A stretch of 64,000 nt of DNA from Triatoma infestans (GCA_011037195.1 JAAEAF010000237.1:186001-250000), one strand, 5' to 3'. Positions 1 to 11,800 are shown, numbered from the stretch's first letter. Translations and numbers: made by a program. Notes: generated from the letters alone by a model not told the origin.

Positions 1-720
1 TCCTTGTTTGGAAAGTTTTTCCGTTACCTGTCCACTATTTTATCTTTTTCTTTCATTAGAAATTTTATTTTGTTTAGAAACCAGCTGTGGATATTTCTTT
101 TGAGCTTGGTTATTTTTTAAGTAAACTTCCATTCTCCATTTTTTAATTAGTCCATATTTTTAATTGAACAATTTTATCCAACTGAAATTCAAATAAAAAC
201 AGTTACTTTTCCAAAAGTTTATAGTTTAGAATTTTTCTATTGAATTATTTTGAATTTTATTGTGGTTAATATTATTAACCAATAAAGATAGAGCGAGAGA
301 AAGGGAAATAGAGACTAAAGTGGCCCCAGCTGATTCCTTCTGGGTAACTTTAGAGAGGTAACAAACCAAGCCAGGTATATTATTGAGGGGGAAGACCTCT
401 GAAGGCAAAGACCTCTTGAAAGAACCAGTTCTCATCACATTGTGTTCCCTCTCTTCCATGTCTGTCTGTATGTGTTAGCTTGCCTGTCTCTCTGGTAAAT
501 ACTCTTCTGTGTTTCTCACACATTGACACACACACACACACTTACAATACACACCTGACACGAAGTACATCTTCAATATTATATCCTAGAATTTCTTATA
601 AAAGCCTCCCTTTTTTTTCTTTTTAAATAATTTTAGAAATTATTCATGATTTTTCATCAATATTTCATGATTCGTCAATATTCATTTATCAATCGGAAAA
701 TCTTAACTAATAAAATGACT
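1..720. other. Anonymous AT-rich sequence
   Basis: No gene recognised. There is a short CA run near 528-540 and a purine-rich stretch at 285-310. A 77-codon minus-strand frame at 226-459 has no recognisable domain and overlaps simple-sequence DNA, so I do not call it a gene. Confidence 0.6.
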
Positions 721-1222
721 TTTGGGAGGGGAAGCACTCTCCCTCAATATGAATTTTCTCAGAGAAAAAGTTGCAATGTGATCATGGAGAAAAACGCTGA
801 AAAGTGTCCTCCACTATATTAATCGCACTTCAGTTTCAACTGATTTTCTCCAAACTCAGAATTTTGGCAAGAATTATTGTAATAAACTGAAATAGCACCT
901 TAGAGAAAAGCCATGCTCTCCATTCTCTCTCGCTCTCTCTCTCTCTCTCTCTCCCAAAAATGAGAATTTTCCTGGGAACATTATTTTCAAATAAAATGTT
1001 AGCTAGTCCTGTTATATGTGCAAATTCATGTGGGGAAGTGTTTAAAGAAAATCTTTGTACTCGTTTTCGAACAAAATTCACGAAAACCAGTTCAGTAAAG
1101 TAGTAATAAATTTTCCGGTTCACCGTTTTTTGACTAAAACACTATCTAAATTTTTCCTGGTGAAAACTCAATTTCAATATTTAGCTCATATCCCCCCCCC
1201 CCGCAAGAAGTAAGAAAAAATA
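721..1222 (-). mobile_element. Family A repeat, partial, minus strand
   Basis: Reading the minus strand, the copy starts at the terminal motif (seen here as GAAGTAAGAAAAAA near 1207-1220). It continues through the family's characteristic GAAAATCNGTT and TTTAAACTT blocks. A CT microsatellite at 923-953 and a C run at 1191-1202 interrupt it. It is diverged and lacks a clear second end. Confidence 0.6.
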
Positions 1223-2326
1223 AAAAGTTTTTTTTTTTCTTAATTAACACATCTTTTACGAATCTTCTTTAATAAACTCGGGGTGGCGGTAGGGTGGGGG
1301 AGATAGCTCATTAAAATTTTTATTATTATTTTGACTAATTACAAATTTTCGAAAGTTGTAACAGTCTTTGATTACTGGTGCCTAAAATTAAATTCTAAAA
1401 ATAAAAAGCAAATTACACGCAACGGGTCCCATATTTTTAATGTTTTCACTTCAAATAATTAAATGAATAATAGCAATTATTAATATTTTCTTTAAATTAA
1501 TATAAAGTTTACAATGAATGACGTAGTTATACATGTATTTTTTCTCCCCGAATTTTAATTGGGAATACGTACTGAGAATACGTTGTTTCCTTTATTTTTA
1601 TTTATTTATTTTTTGAGACGCCTTCTTTAGTGGTGTGTTTTTTATTATGGTGGAAAAATCTTCTTTCCAAAGAAAAATTCGATCATGACACTGTGTGGCA
1701 AGTTTTGTATGAGAGATCGCTTTCAATGTCCCTTCCTCAGCATCATAAATTAAAAAAAAAAGAAAAGGAAATTGAAAAGATATGTGCATTATATATAATA
1801 GTAGTTAATAATATTGATATATCTTGAACATTGAATCGATTTGTTTGTATTTGTCCCCTTTAGCCCATACATTAACTCAACTCTCTCCCTAAGTTTGATG
1901 AGATTTATTGATTGTTGAATACAAACAATCTGTATTTAGTCCAATTAACTAACACACACACACACACCTACCTGGGGTCTTTCTTGTCTATCCACTTATT
2001 GATTAGTATCTCTTGCTAATTGAATGTCTTTGTTAACTAGTCATTAATTAGTTAGAAGATATTGTTTATTTTTTTTGTTGTTTTCTTTTATTAAATAAAC
2101 AAAAACAAAACAAGTGTTTTAACGGGTTTTCTCCATTTATTTAAAGTCTTATGACTGTTGTTCAGGGAGCATCAGTAGCGCTTAATAGTGGTTAAATTTA
2201 GAATTATTTTCTTTCGTCTTTTTCCATTTAACCGGAAGTGCAACTTTAACAAATAAGATTTCTTAGTTTTTCAAGTGAGTCATGTTGATGAATATTTCAT
2301 AACATACTTTTTTTTTTTGCATATTT
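1223..2326. other. Anonymous AT-rich sequence
   Basis: No gene or repeat identified apart from a CA run near 1951-1967. The short frames at 1598-1827 on both strands overlap each other and match nothing I recognise. Confidence 0.55.
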
Positions 2327-2680
2327 ACTTTCTCTTACTTTAGCCAAGAGAAACAGTTGGATCGTGTCATATTTTCGAAATTAAGTGTTCACCAGAAATA
2401 CACATGTTTAGAGTGGCAACATGAGTATTACCAGATTTCCGAATTTGAAGGAAATCGATAAACTAGAGGTACATCCTTACAGATAAAGTTTTCATATTTT
2501 TGGGAGTTCTTGAAAACGACTATAACGATTTCTTTTAAACTTGGAATGCTACTAAAATAAACACCTATCATTTTATGTTATACAGCGTTGGTTCATTGTT
2601 ATTGGCGTTCTCATTTCTGGATTACGATGTCACACGAACTGCATTTTAGGACAAATGAGTAAAATTTAGTAGTGTTTATT
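2327..2680 (+). mobile_element. Family A repeat, partial, plus strand
   Basis: It begins with the exact 13-bp terminal motif ACTTTCTCTTACT at 2327-2339. The 5' block (ATCGTGTCA, ATTTTCGAAATT, TTCACC) follows, and the copy then jumps to the AACGATTT and TTTAAACTTGGAATGCT block. The interior is therefore deleted. The 3' terminal motif is missing. Confidence 0.65.
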
Positions 2681-3249
2681 GAAAAATTTGTCAATTGATT
2701 TAATCCTAATACTACTCTTAATCTTAAGTGCTCTTACTCCTAGTAACAGGAAGTATTGCAATCTTGTCAAATTTTCGATATCGAGTTTTCACCGGAAATA
2801 TCCGTTTTGAGGTGCCCTGATTCCAAAAAAGTGTTTTTGTTTTTTTTAAATGGTGTGTGTGTGTTTTATATGTACGTATAATTATATGTGAATAGCTTAG
2901 CTCAAAAACGAAAAAAATCGCAGAAAGTTCAAACTTGATATTCTGTTTGGTAACACCATTGGGATTTACCATTTTATCTGTCAAAATTGCCCAACCAGAA
3001 GCACCATTTTACTGAATGGTTTTTTCTTCCTTTTTTTGCGATTTTCTCAAAAATCGTTTTAACGATTTTCTTTAAACTTGTGATATATCAACTACACGTA
3101 CAAAGAGTTGCAACATTTATTTGGATCATATCTCCGGGTAAAGTATTTTTGGGTTGGGGGGGGGGGGCTAAAGTGCTATCATAGTTGATTACACAATTCT
3201 ATCATCAAAACAAAATTAATTAGAAATATATATATATATATATATATTT

Positions 3250-3700
3250 TGGCATTAGCTTCTAAGCTATTTCTGCCAGGCATTGTATATATATATATTC
3301 TCTATCTATATTTTGGGCAAAATAGATTATCAAACATGGTCAAAACTGTCAGACCATCTAGCCTCAGTCCCATTGACATCCTTCACACTACCTTCAGATC
3401 CTTCATATTTCTTACATTTTCAACTTTTCTACTTACAACTAGATTACCAATTCATACCAACAAATACATCCATACAAGTTTATATACCAATAAATACTCG
3501 CATTCCAATAAATACATTCATTCTAACCACAATCATTTCACGCCTAAAATAATATGGGGTGGAGTACTTGATATTCCTCGCACCCCTTTTTCTAAAAACT
3601 AACTTAAAATTATTATTTACACTATTTACACAAAAATCATTCTCCCAATGGCACAGGTGCCGGGGTAGCCCGGACTGGCTATCCCGGCCAATAATATATA
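3250..3700. other. Unidentified insertion inside a family A copy
   Basis: Non-matching segment inside the surrounding family A copy. It contains TA repeats at 3229-3247 and near 3283-3298, and degenerate CCAATAAATAC-like repeats near 3450-3530. Open frames at 3249-3602 and 3283-3552 show no domain. Insertion boundaries and target duplication were not resolved. Confidence 0.4.
3659..3688. repeat. GC-rich perfect hairpin
   Basis: GCCGGGGTAGCC (3659-3670) and GGCTATCCCGGC (3677-3688) form a 12-bp stem with a single G-U pair around a 6-nt loop. It stands out in AT-rich surroundings. It could be the terminal hairpin of an unrecognised element. Confidence 0.7.
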
Positions 3701-3920
3701 ATTCCGAATTAATCTACAATTACCAAAAATTCCGAGTTTCTAGAAAATTACTAAACCGGAAGTGCGCTTTTACTGCACAGTTTATTCAGTTCTTGCAATT
3801 CTCTCCACATAAACACACCGACTCTTCATTAAATTTGATATTTTATAAAATTTTATCAATTACAATTTTGTAAACTGCAGTAAGAGAAAATATTGTGTAT
3901 GTGTTTCAAAACAGATTTTT

Positions 3921-4799
3921 TTTTTCTTTCAAATCGTATTGGGAAAAATAAACATTTTCTTGTGTATGAATTAAAGGCGTTATTGTTTTATTGCATTAAG
4001 AATTTTTCATCATCATATAAGGCGATTTCTGTTCAATTGTAATCCCTAGAAGTAAAAGCACATCTTGTTTTAATAAGATATTTACAGTAAGATGATTTTC
4101 CTTTCATTTTTGGTTTTAACTTCTAAAATTCAAGAGATTTTCAACAAAAAAACTAATCAAGAAAATAGAAAAGTAATAAATAAATATATATATATTTTAA
4201 ATGATATACTCGCATGGTAATGTCTCCTTAAACCGCCCACATTACATCATTAAAATGTAATTCACGTCTATTTAACCCTGTTGAGTTGTTACATATATGG
4301 TACCTTAAACACAAATTACATTCCAACCCACATTTTGTTATCTTTCAATTTATTTTTGTTTTCTCTCTCTCTTATTCTTTTTAACACAGTTAACATATAT
4401 ATATTATATGAGTGTAGGTAAACATGCGTTGTTTGCAAGTTCATTGTTCTGTATTTTGCATACATGATGAAAAAATAAACTAATATTCATGATTAATGAT
4501 AAATATTATCTATTTAGCAAATCACCATCATTTCCTATACATCATAATGTAATCACCGACGTATTAATCATTTTATATATTATATATATGTTAATATTAG
4601 ATATATAGAGAAGTTACAGTTCAAATTGTTTATGTACATATACTGTTAAAAATCATTAATTTTTTTTGAAACATTTAACATTGCTTTTAATTATTGTAAT
4701 TAAGGCTCGGCTAGAATATATTCATATTCATCTTTCTGTCTTCAAAGTGATTAAGAAACCTTTTATTTATTCAGAAAATAGACAATGAAGAAATAAATT
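3921..4799. other. Anonymous AT-rich sequence
   Basis: Very AT-rich with short TA and TTTA runs (for example 4187-4196 and 4568-4610). No gene or repeat identified. Confidence 0.55.
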
Positions 4800-5570
4800 T
4801 TTTGTGTTGCCATTGGCCTTGCATTGCATAGAAAGTGTGGGTGGTGCTGAAGTATTATTTATTGTTTGTTATGTGCAATGACGTGATGGTCATGAGTAGT
4901 AGTTATTCAGTGACAACTGGGATAGTTACCGAAGAGGTTGCGGGACCAACGACGATGCAGTCGCCTAGCAGGATTTGCCTGGAAGTGAGGTTGAGAAGAA
5001 GAAGGTTTTCGGGGCAGGAGGATTGATATGAAGGTAGAGTCTGCCATGGAATTTGTTTTAACTGGGATTTTGCTAAATCATGACAAGAGGAATCTTCAGA
5101 TTTGTGAGGATTGTGCGGTTGGAGACGTAATAAGGAGCATTGACTACGCGTTGGAGGATTTGTATACTGTTAAGCTTGGTAGGTTTTGTGATTCTGTAGA
5201 GTTTTAGTCCGTACATCCAGATCGGTGCGACTCGTGCTTACAGAGTCGTCATTTGACCTGTTGAGTGAGTTTGCAGTGCTTTTCAAGGGGTCTAGCTAGT
5301 AATATAAAACGGTTTTCGTTTAAGTGTGGAGTTTGGGTTCCACGTTAGTTGCTAGACCAGATACACAAACATAGTCTGCGGGATGGGCGAATACGAGTGG
5401 TGAATAGGTAAACGGAAGGAAGATTTTTTTTGTTTAAGCTGAACTCACAATGTATTGGGTTGATTTTCATTCTGGATTTTGCTAACCAGGACTCCTGAAG
5501 TGATTGGAGATGGGCTTGAAGGGAACGTTGGGCAATTATGGGATCACTATGAGAGGAAAGGATAAGCCTT
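4800..5570 (-). mobile_element. Jockey-type LINE fragment, 3' half of reverse transcriptase ORF
   Basis: This block is visibly richer in GC than its flanks and reads as protein on the minus strand. From about 5230 down to 5076 one frame gives APIWMYGLKLYRITKPTKLN, then IQILQRVVNAPYYVSNRTIL and LKIPLV. This is the pattern of the post-catalytic thumb region of Jockey-clade reverse transcriptases (ARPIWTYG..LW, then LQRFQ..NAPWYVSN). Near 4905-4970 another frame gives ARRLHRRWSRNLF before a stop, like the Jockey C-terminus. Stops and frameshifts interrupt it, so it is a dead copy. The catalytic palm lies outside the fragment. The clade call is by motif only. Confidence 0.75.
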
Positions 5571-5699
5571 AACTCATATCTTTTTGTACTGCAGTTAAAA
5601 CAGTTATATATAAAATGACTGATTTTCTTTAAACTTCCAATTAATATGTGTACATTGTAAACTGTTGTAGGGGATTATTGCACTGCGACCTGAAAGTTC
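5571..5699. other. Short anonymous spacer
   Basis: Separates the Jockey fragment from the SINE. A TTTAAACTTCCAA block near 5630 may be a family A scrap. Confidence 0.3.
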
Positions 5700-5877
5700 T
5701 ATTGTGCCCCCCGGAGCCTTCTCAGTGTACTACCTAGCTACAGGCAACACTGGCCATCACCGGGCAGTGAGCTGTAGAGGCTCCTAGGAAGAAAATCTAA
5801 GAGCAGCATGCCGGGATTCAACCCGAGACCTCCGCGTTCTAGTCCAGCGCGCTACCACTGAGGCCAATCCCTTCCTT
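5700..5877 (-). mobile_element. tRNA-derived SINE-1, minus strand
   Basis: Read on the minus strand, it starts with a tRNA-like head (GGAAGGGATTGGCC, then the B-box equivalent of GGTTGAATCC). The SINE-1 body follows: CTTCCTAGGAGCCTCTACAG, a CACTGCCC hairpin and GGCTCCGGGG. The intact GGTTCGA is changed to GGTTGAA, so the internal Pol III promoter is probably damaged. It is one of six copies here (the others are at 8936, 10146, 35904, 42835 and 54690). Confidence 0.8.
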
Positions 5878-6059
5878 CTCCCTTGGCTTACGCCAATTAT
5901 AACTAGGGACGGAGGTCCTAGTTTTTGTACTGTTTTGTCCTTGTCTGTAAAGTGTAGATTGTATGTAGTTTAAGTGTATTGCGTACTGTTCCGATGAAAT
6001 GCATGGAGGACTGAGTTGTGGTAACTCCCCAAGTAACTGCTTACAACATATACCCCCTT

Positions 6060-6295
6060 GCAGATATGTGTATACATAGTATACAAAGTTTAAAGAAAAT
6101 CGTTGAAATAATTTTCGTGAAAATCTCCAGAGATTGAAAGGAAATGTTATCCAATTTTCGCATTTCAGGTTGAAGATTAGTGATGAACTTAATGCGAGAA
6201 GTGATGAACGGAATGTCAATTTTCGATTATTGACTTTGGTCTCTCTCTCTCTCTCATACACATTCGCTTATTGCAGTAAGAGAGAGTAAAAATTT
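6060..6295 (-). mobile_element. Family A repeat, partial, minus strand
   Basis: On the plus strand as written it shows ATACAAAGTTTAAAGAAAATCG at 6080-6101, typical of an inverted copy. It ends at GCAGTAAGAGAGAGTAAAAA near 6273-6292, which is the 5' terminal motif seen from the other strand. A CT run lies at 6241-6255. Confidence 0.65.
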
Positions 6296-7764
6296 AGTAT
6301 GAAAAAACATTCAGATGAGTTTCTCTTAATTGCAATTCCCACATTTCTAATTAGGGCATAATAAATAAATGTTTAGTTTACCGTTCATACAATTTAGAAC
6401 TTCATAGCGTACATCTTATTCTCAATAGAAATTTAGAGATACAATAACATCATAGCAAACCCAAAGCCTCTCGGAAATTAATTTTCACGTAATTATGTAT
6501 CAACTTGAAAGAGATGGGGAATCTGCTAAAATAATTTTCCCTTTCCAGTTTTATTCACCAGGTTATCCAGGTTAAAATATCTATGGAGGAAACCCTGCTC
6601 TCGGAAGTTTTCGTACTTATTGAAGTGGGGGGAATGGTGCCACTCGAGTTTTTATAAGCCATTTAGACAACTATTTAAAATATAAAGAAACAAATTAAAT
6701 AATATTCTGCTTTGATTTACTAAACAAAAAAACAAAAAACAAATCATTAATTTGTTTTAATAAAAATAAAACATTTTTATTATCAGAGAGTGACAATAGC
6801 AAAAAAGAAAAAAGTAATTATTTTATTACTTATGTCTTTCTTCTCTACATTTCTCTTGTCTCTTTGTCATGCACACGCACACGAACACATAATTATTACT
6901 TTGCCATTGCATTGTCCTTGAGACAAGTCATTGTCCATAAGTAAATAATTTCTTAGACCTAGTGTCTTTTCTGTTTTGTGGCCTCTTTTTTTTTTATTAT
7001 TCAAGTTTATTTATTAGTATGTTAATTAAGAAATAAAATTTTAGATAAATCGATATATCTATATAGACGTATTTTGTTCTATATCATTTTAAATTATTAG
7101 TTTGTAACTTACATGTAGATAATCATAGAAAATTACGTAGACAATTTTTAAAGCTATTATGATCGATAACTTAATTCTGGTATTTACATAATATCTTAAT
7201 TATTCTAATATACATTTAAATATTTAATAATAATCCTTTTTAAAAAGTAATTGTTAAGGCAACTTAATTATATTTTCAATGAGAGGAACATATGGTCAGG
7301 AAAAGTTGTAATACCAAGGTCTTAGATAGCCAAATTTCACTTCCTGGATTTCATTGTTTTAAGAAGTAATCAGCGCATTTTTGTATAGATTATAATGTTT
7401 ATTTTTCCCCCCAGTGATAATGTTAAAATATTTATAAAAATCAAAAATAAATAAAATAATTCGTATTACAATTATTTAGAATTTCTTCAACGGAAAAATT
7501 AAATGGAATAGTTGAACGGTCAAGCCAGGCATTTGTAGTGTAACCTTGAACTGGTCATGGTCAATAACTTCTTTGTTTTTTTTTGTTTTTTGTTACTTCC
7601 GTATTTAAAAAAAAAGTATGTAAAATACTCACAAGACTTTATCGAGAGTGTCAAAATGATCATATTGTATGTTAGTCTAGATGATAACGCCAAACACACT
7701 GAATCAAACAAAACAAAAACAAAAAATAACATTTTGGAATTTAACATTCCACAAAAACTTCCTT
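6296..7764. other. Anonymous AT-rich sequence
   Basis: No gene identified. The overlapping frames on opposite strands at 7520-7766 lie in A/T-homopolymer-rich DNA and match nothing. A possible diverged family A scrap lies at 6480-6660. Confidence 0.5.
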
Positions 7765-8050
7765 AAATTTTGAAGAAATGGCACTTCCGGTTGATGGATT
7801 TTAATTATGACTTGAAACATTCTCACAACTTTCTCATACGGTTTGTTTCTCATCTCCAAACAAATTTTCTTCCAGTATTATACAGGCTGAATGGAGGAAT
7901 CGTAATTAGGTATATAAATATTAAAATAGTGCACTTTAGAAGGAAGCTTAAGGTAACAGTTCCCCCTCCTCCCTGAGCACCATTTCCGCTTTAACTAGAC
8001 TTTGACCTATACTTTATTGGTGGATACCTAATTTTTAAGTAGGAAAAAAT
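7765..8050 (-). mobile_element. Family A repeat, diverged fragment
   Basis: GGCACTTCCGGTTGATGGATTT near 7790 is the inverted form of the family's AATCCATCAACCGGAAGTGCC block. GTGCACTTTAGAAGGAAGCTTA near 7931 is the inverted AAGCTTTCCTCTAAAGTACCAC block. The ends are not visible. Confidence 0.55.
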
Positions 8051-8155
8051 CTTCGTGGTATTTTTCCAAATTTTTGACTTATGCTAATCCAGAGACTAGA
8101 TATACATACGCATTTTATCATTGAGGGAAATACTAATTTTTAAAAAGCATTTTTT

Positions 8156-8893
8156 ACTTTCTCTTACTCTTTATTAAGAGAAAGTATTGTGGTCATGTGA
8201 AATTTTCGATATCCAGTTTTCACCGGAAATATACGTTTTAAGATTATCTGAGTTCGAAAACTTGGTTTTTAGAAATTGGTCTCTGTGTATGTGTCGTCAG
8301 CATAACTTAAATACGGAAAATCGTAGAAAGGTCAAAAAACTTGATATTTCGTTTCAGTTCCACCAGGGGAACCTGACATTAAGATTTTTCAGTCAAACTC
8401 GGTCATCCGGAAGTACCACTTTACTAAATGGATTTTTCAGTTTCTTCAGTTTTGCTCGTTAACAGCTCCAACGATTTAATGTATTATACGAAAATGTAGC
8501 AGGCCATCAGGGAAAATATCTCTGATATTAATACGATTCTATCATCCATATTAATATTAATCAGAATTAAATATATTTCCAAAATTCCGAGTTTGAGGAA
8601 AATCTGTTGACCGGAAGTGCCACTTGATTAAAAAAAACTTTTTCTGAAAAAATCATTTAAGGGAGGTTACCAGAGGGGGATGAGGTTATGCTTTTATCAA
8701 AAAAGTCGTTTTCTGATGCTTAGATTCTGGAAGTGCGGTTTACTGAACAGTTTATATTCTGGAAGGTTTAGATTCTAAAAGTGAAGGTAGCCCAATATCT
8801 AGTACGAATCATATGTTTGAAGAGAAACAGTGATTATAACTCTGTAAATTATCGTAAGAGAAAATAATGTGAGTGTTTCACACCAGATTTTTT
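8156..8893 (+). mobile_element. Family A repeat, complete but shortened
   Basis: Both ends are present. The 5' motif TTTACTTTCTCTTACT starts at about 8153, and TTAAGAGAAAGTA near 8174-8186 forms the hairpin partner. The 3' end is CGTAAGAGAAAAT at 8853-8865 followed by the terminal hairpin GTGAGTGTTTCAC and CAGATTTTTT. ACCGGAAGTGCC lies at 8610-8621 and a second CGGAAGTACC near 8407. The copy is about 740 bp, against roughly 1.1 kb for the longest copies. The only open frames are chance frames. Confidence 0.8.
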
Positions 8894-8935
8894 CCGCACT
8901 TTGAGAGAGAAATTCAAAATATGTATTTTATTTTA

Positions 8936-9157
8936 CGGAAGGGATTAGCTCAGGGGTTAGCGCACTGAACTCCCATGCGGAGGACCCGGGTTCGAATCCA
9001 GTGTGCTACCCATAAATTTTTCTTCCTAGGAGCCTCTACAGGTCACTGTCCTTAGATGGACAGTGTTGTCTGTAACGAGAGAACACCGACAGTGCACAGA
9101 GAAGTCTCCGGGCGCCAATACCCATAGATGCTGACGCGCCTTAATTAAAAAAAAAAA
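8936..9157 (+). mobile_element. tRNA-derived SINE-1, full length, plus strand
   Basis: The head at 8941-9003 has a tRNA-like A box (TTAGCTCAGGGGTTAGCGC) and a perfect B box (GGTTCGAATCC at 8990-9000). The body contains CTTCCTAGGAGCCTCTACAG, a GTCACTGTCC...GGACAGTG hairpin, TCCGGGCGCCAAT and GACGCGCC. It ends in an A-rich tail at 9147-9157. AATATGTATTT occurs at 8918-8928 and again at 9156-9166 and may be the target-site duplication, although the 5' copy is not immediately adjacent. It is not a functional tRNA gene, because the acceptor and T stems do not pair well. Confidence 0.85.
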
Positions 9158-10145
9158 TATGTATTTCTGAAAAAAAAATCAATTACGAAAAACTGATACA
9201 TTTTTAATACTTCTTTGTAATACATTAACAGAAAATAAATACGCTTTTTCATATCTCTATATCTCTCTGTAATATTTTAATGTTAGAAAATTATATTTAG
9301 TGAATTCTGGTATATAAACACGGAAACAAGAAGATAACAAAAAAAAAAAAAGCATGCAAGGAAAACTTCTGTTAACAAATTGCTTTTGCTAATGTTATAA
9401 ATTAAATATTTACCTGATTTGCATATCAAATATTTAATTGATCCTTTTAAGGTAATCGAGTTCTCTCGATTATGCCGATCAGTAACTGGTTTAATGCTTT
9501 GACTTTTTTTATTTATTTATTGTTTCATTTAAAAATGGATTTTGTGAATATAGGAAAATTCCAAAAAAATATCTTGGAATACTTATGACATCATCATTAG
9601 GATTTACGAATCTCTGAATTATAGGAGTGTAAAGTGTTTTTCCCCTATTAGAGCAGGAAATGTTGCAATTGTATCAAAAAGTTTGTTAAGAAATTTAATA
9701 TCCAGTTTTGCAATCCCAAGAAAAATTTTGAGAAGGGCGGCGGCGTGTATGTGAAGGAGGAGAGGAGATCGCGTGTTTGTTTAAACATCTTAACTTTAAA
9801 AAGAAAAAAAAATATCAGTGAATTCAAAGTTTATATTATTTTGGGTCAACTCCAAGGAATTGAAAACAGGGAAGGTTTCGATCAAACCTTCTCGATCAAA
9901 ACCTGTTGAAATATTTTTTTTCCTTCAATTTGGTCGCCATTTAATTTTAAGAGACTCGTAACTTTTTAAAAAGAAAGTTTTAAATAAAATATTTTTCGGA
10001 AAGTAGGAATTTTTAAAATATGGGGAAGCGAGAGTTACAGTGTCTTTTCAACTTTTATTTCAAGTATTATTACGGTTTCTACCACTAAGGAAAAATTGAA
10101 TGTTATGTAAAACTCTCAAGTTTGAAGTGATTTTTCTTGTGTTTA
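9158..10145. other. Anonymous sequence with a possible repeat scrap
   Basis: Mostly AT-rich. A diverged family A 5' block may lie at 9650-9715 (GCAGGAAATGTTGCAATTGTATCA). A G-rich patch lies at 9735-9770. A short imperfect duplication of TCGATCAAACCTTC occurs near 9877-9900. No gene seen. Confidence 0.45.
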
Positions 10146-10268
10146 ATTTAAGGCGCGTCAACATCTATGATCATTGTCGCCCGGAGCCTTTTCAGTGCAC
10201 TGACTTCTCGTTACAGACATCACTGCCCATTACCGGACAGTGAGCTGTAGAGGCTCCTAGGGAGAGCA
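10146..10268 (-). mobile_element. SINE-1, truncated, minus strand
   Basis: Only the body is left: GGCGCGTCAACATCTATGAT, CGCCCGGAGCC, GCACTG and GTGAGCTGTAGAGGCTCCTAG. The tRNA-like head is missing. The break falls within a few bases of the start of the next family A copy, so either the SINE was cut by that insertion or the two share a breakpoint. Confidence 0.75.
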
Positions 10269-10274
10269 TTTCTA

Positions 10275-10936
10275 ATTTTCTCTTAATCCTAGTAACAGGA
10301 AGTATTGTAATAGTGTCAAATTTTTGAAATTAAGTTTTCACCGGAAATATTTTATTGATCGCCTGCGTACGAAAAAGTGGTTTTTAGAAATTGATCGGTG
10401 TGTTTATCATGTTTATTTGGTCAGCAATAATTCAATAAACAGAAAATTGCAAGAGCTGGAACTTGGTATATTTTCCTGCGTACCGGCTGGAGACGCGACA
10501 AAAAGATTCTCAGCCGACCGGATGTACCACTTTATTGAATAGATTTTTCAGGTTTTTTTTTTATTTATTTGAAACTTATTTAGGTTGGAGTGTATATTAT
10601 GACGGAAAAATTCATTTAAGGAGTGGATTCTGGGGTAAGGGTGGCGCTTTACTTTTAAAGGACTATTTTTTTTTTTAGTTACCATTTATTATATATGAAT
10701 CTATTATCTATATAATAATAATTTAATGTAGTCGAAAATTCCGAGTTTAAAGAAAATCGGTTTACCGGAAGTACGACACTATGTGTTATATTATGAATGC
10801 ACATATTTACATTTTATGCACGTAGTTATATGCGAAATGTATAACAAGCCCATACCTGTAAAAATAGTAATACATCAAATCTATGTAAATTGCAGACAAG
10901 AGAAAGTCGTGAGGGTGTTTCACACAAGATTGTTTT
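10275..10936 (+). mobile_element. Family A repeat, complete but shortened
   Basis: It starts TTTTCTCTTAATCCTAGTAACAGGAAGTA, which still folds into the 5' hairpin. ACCGGAAGTACGAC lies near 10764. It ends GACAAGAGAAAGTCGTGAGGGTGTTTCACACAAGAT. A possible first-monomer remnant is GACCGGATGTACCAC near 10517. The four frames within 10324-10971 are chance frames. Confidence 0.75.
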
Positions 10937-11479
10937 TAAAGAATATTTTGCATTTCGATGTGTCGTGGTGAACGATCCAGTCATCAGCAGCGGCATCCAA
11001 AGATTTGCTTACATCTTTCCAACCTCTAGTTTCAAATGATGGAATAAATTGTAAAATGTAAAAATAACCTTTGAAAATAAAATATTAAACTGGACCAAGA
11101 TTAAGAAACAATATTTGTAATTCTTTACAAATAAAAGTTATTTAAAATTAAATTAATTAAAAACAAAAATGAGTAGGAAGTGAAATAAAAAAAAAATTAT
11201 TCTTAGTAGTTGTAATATTTATAAAAAGATCATTGGCAGAGTTACAACTGTGTCAATGTCCGTCAGAGTTCTCTGCCTTTCTACTGTGCCAGCTTCTTCT
11301 ATTAATTCTATTATCTTCTTTGTTACTTGTTATTATTTTTGTTTTAATTTAATTAAATCAATTAAACTATAACATTGTTCTATGCGACAGTTATTAACAG
11401 ATTTAATTATACTTTTCTTTTTAAAAATCTGGTGTGAATTACATTTCAAACTTAAAAGTTTTAATGAGTAAAATATTTT
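10937..11479. other. Anonymous AT-rich sequence
   Basis: No gene or recognisable repeat in this stretch. Confidence 0.5.
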
Positions 11480-11660
11480 CAGGCGAACTTAACTTCCAAC
11501 TATCAAATTTCGGGGACGGAAGCACCTACTTTACCATTAAGATTTTTCAACGAAAGTATTTAAATAGTCTTTAAACGAAATATCAAGTTTGAACTTTCTA
11601 CGATTTTCCATTATTGAGTCTTACTTATCATACTACAAAATACTGGCCAATTTTCAAAAA
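11480..11660 (-). mobile_element. Family A repeat fragment, minus strand
   Basis: TTTAAACGAAATATCAAGTTTGAACTTTCTACGATTTTC at 11571-11609 is the inverse of the family's central GAAAATCGTAGAAAG...TTGATATTCCGTTTA block. A decayed ACCGGAAG motif precedes it. No ends are visible. Confidence 0.6.
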
Positions 11661-11800
11661 ATCTTTATTTCAATGCTCAAGAGACATCTAAACCTGAATT
11701 TATGCATTAAGGTACCACAAGAAATTGAAAATATTTTAATTATATTTTAAGCCTACCATGCTAGAGCTCCGATGGGAAATTAATATTAAGATTTCCATAT

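Larger units (their letters stand above)
2731..3920 (+). mobile_element. Family A repeat with an internal insertion
   Basis: The 5' end is CTCTTACTCCTAGTAACAGGA at 2731-2751 and the 3' end is AGTAAGAGAAAAT at 3879-3891, followed by a decayed terminal hairpin and CAGATTTTT. The interior shows the ACCGGAAGTGC motif near 3755-3765. The stretch from about 3250 to 3700 does not match other copies and looks like inserted DNA. It holds TA microsatellites and a GC-rich hairpin. Confidence 0.75.

Noticed and set aside
5839..6261. 140-codon minus-strand open frame
   Set aside because: It spans the SINE-1 head and a family A fragment, so it is a chance frame in repeats.
8941..9005. Functional tRNA genes at the SINE heads
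   Set aside because: A and B boxes are present, but acceptor and T stems pair poorly and each is joined to a repeated non-tRNA body.
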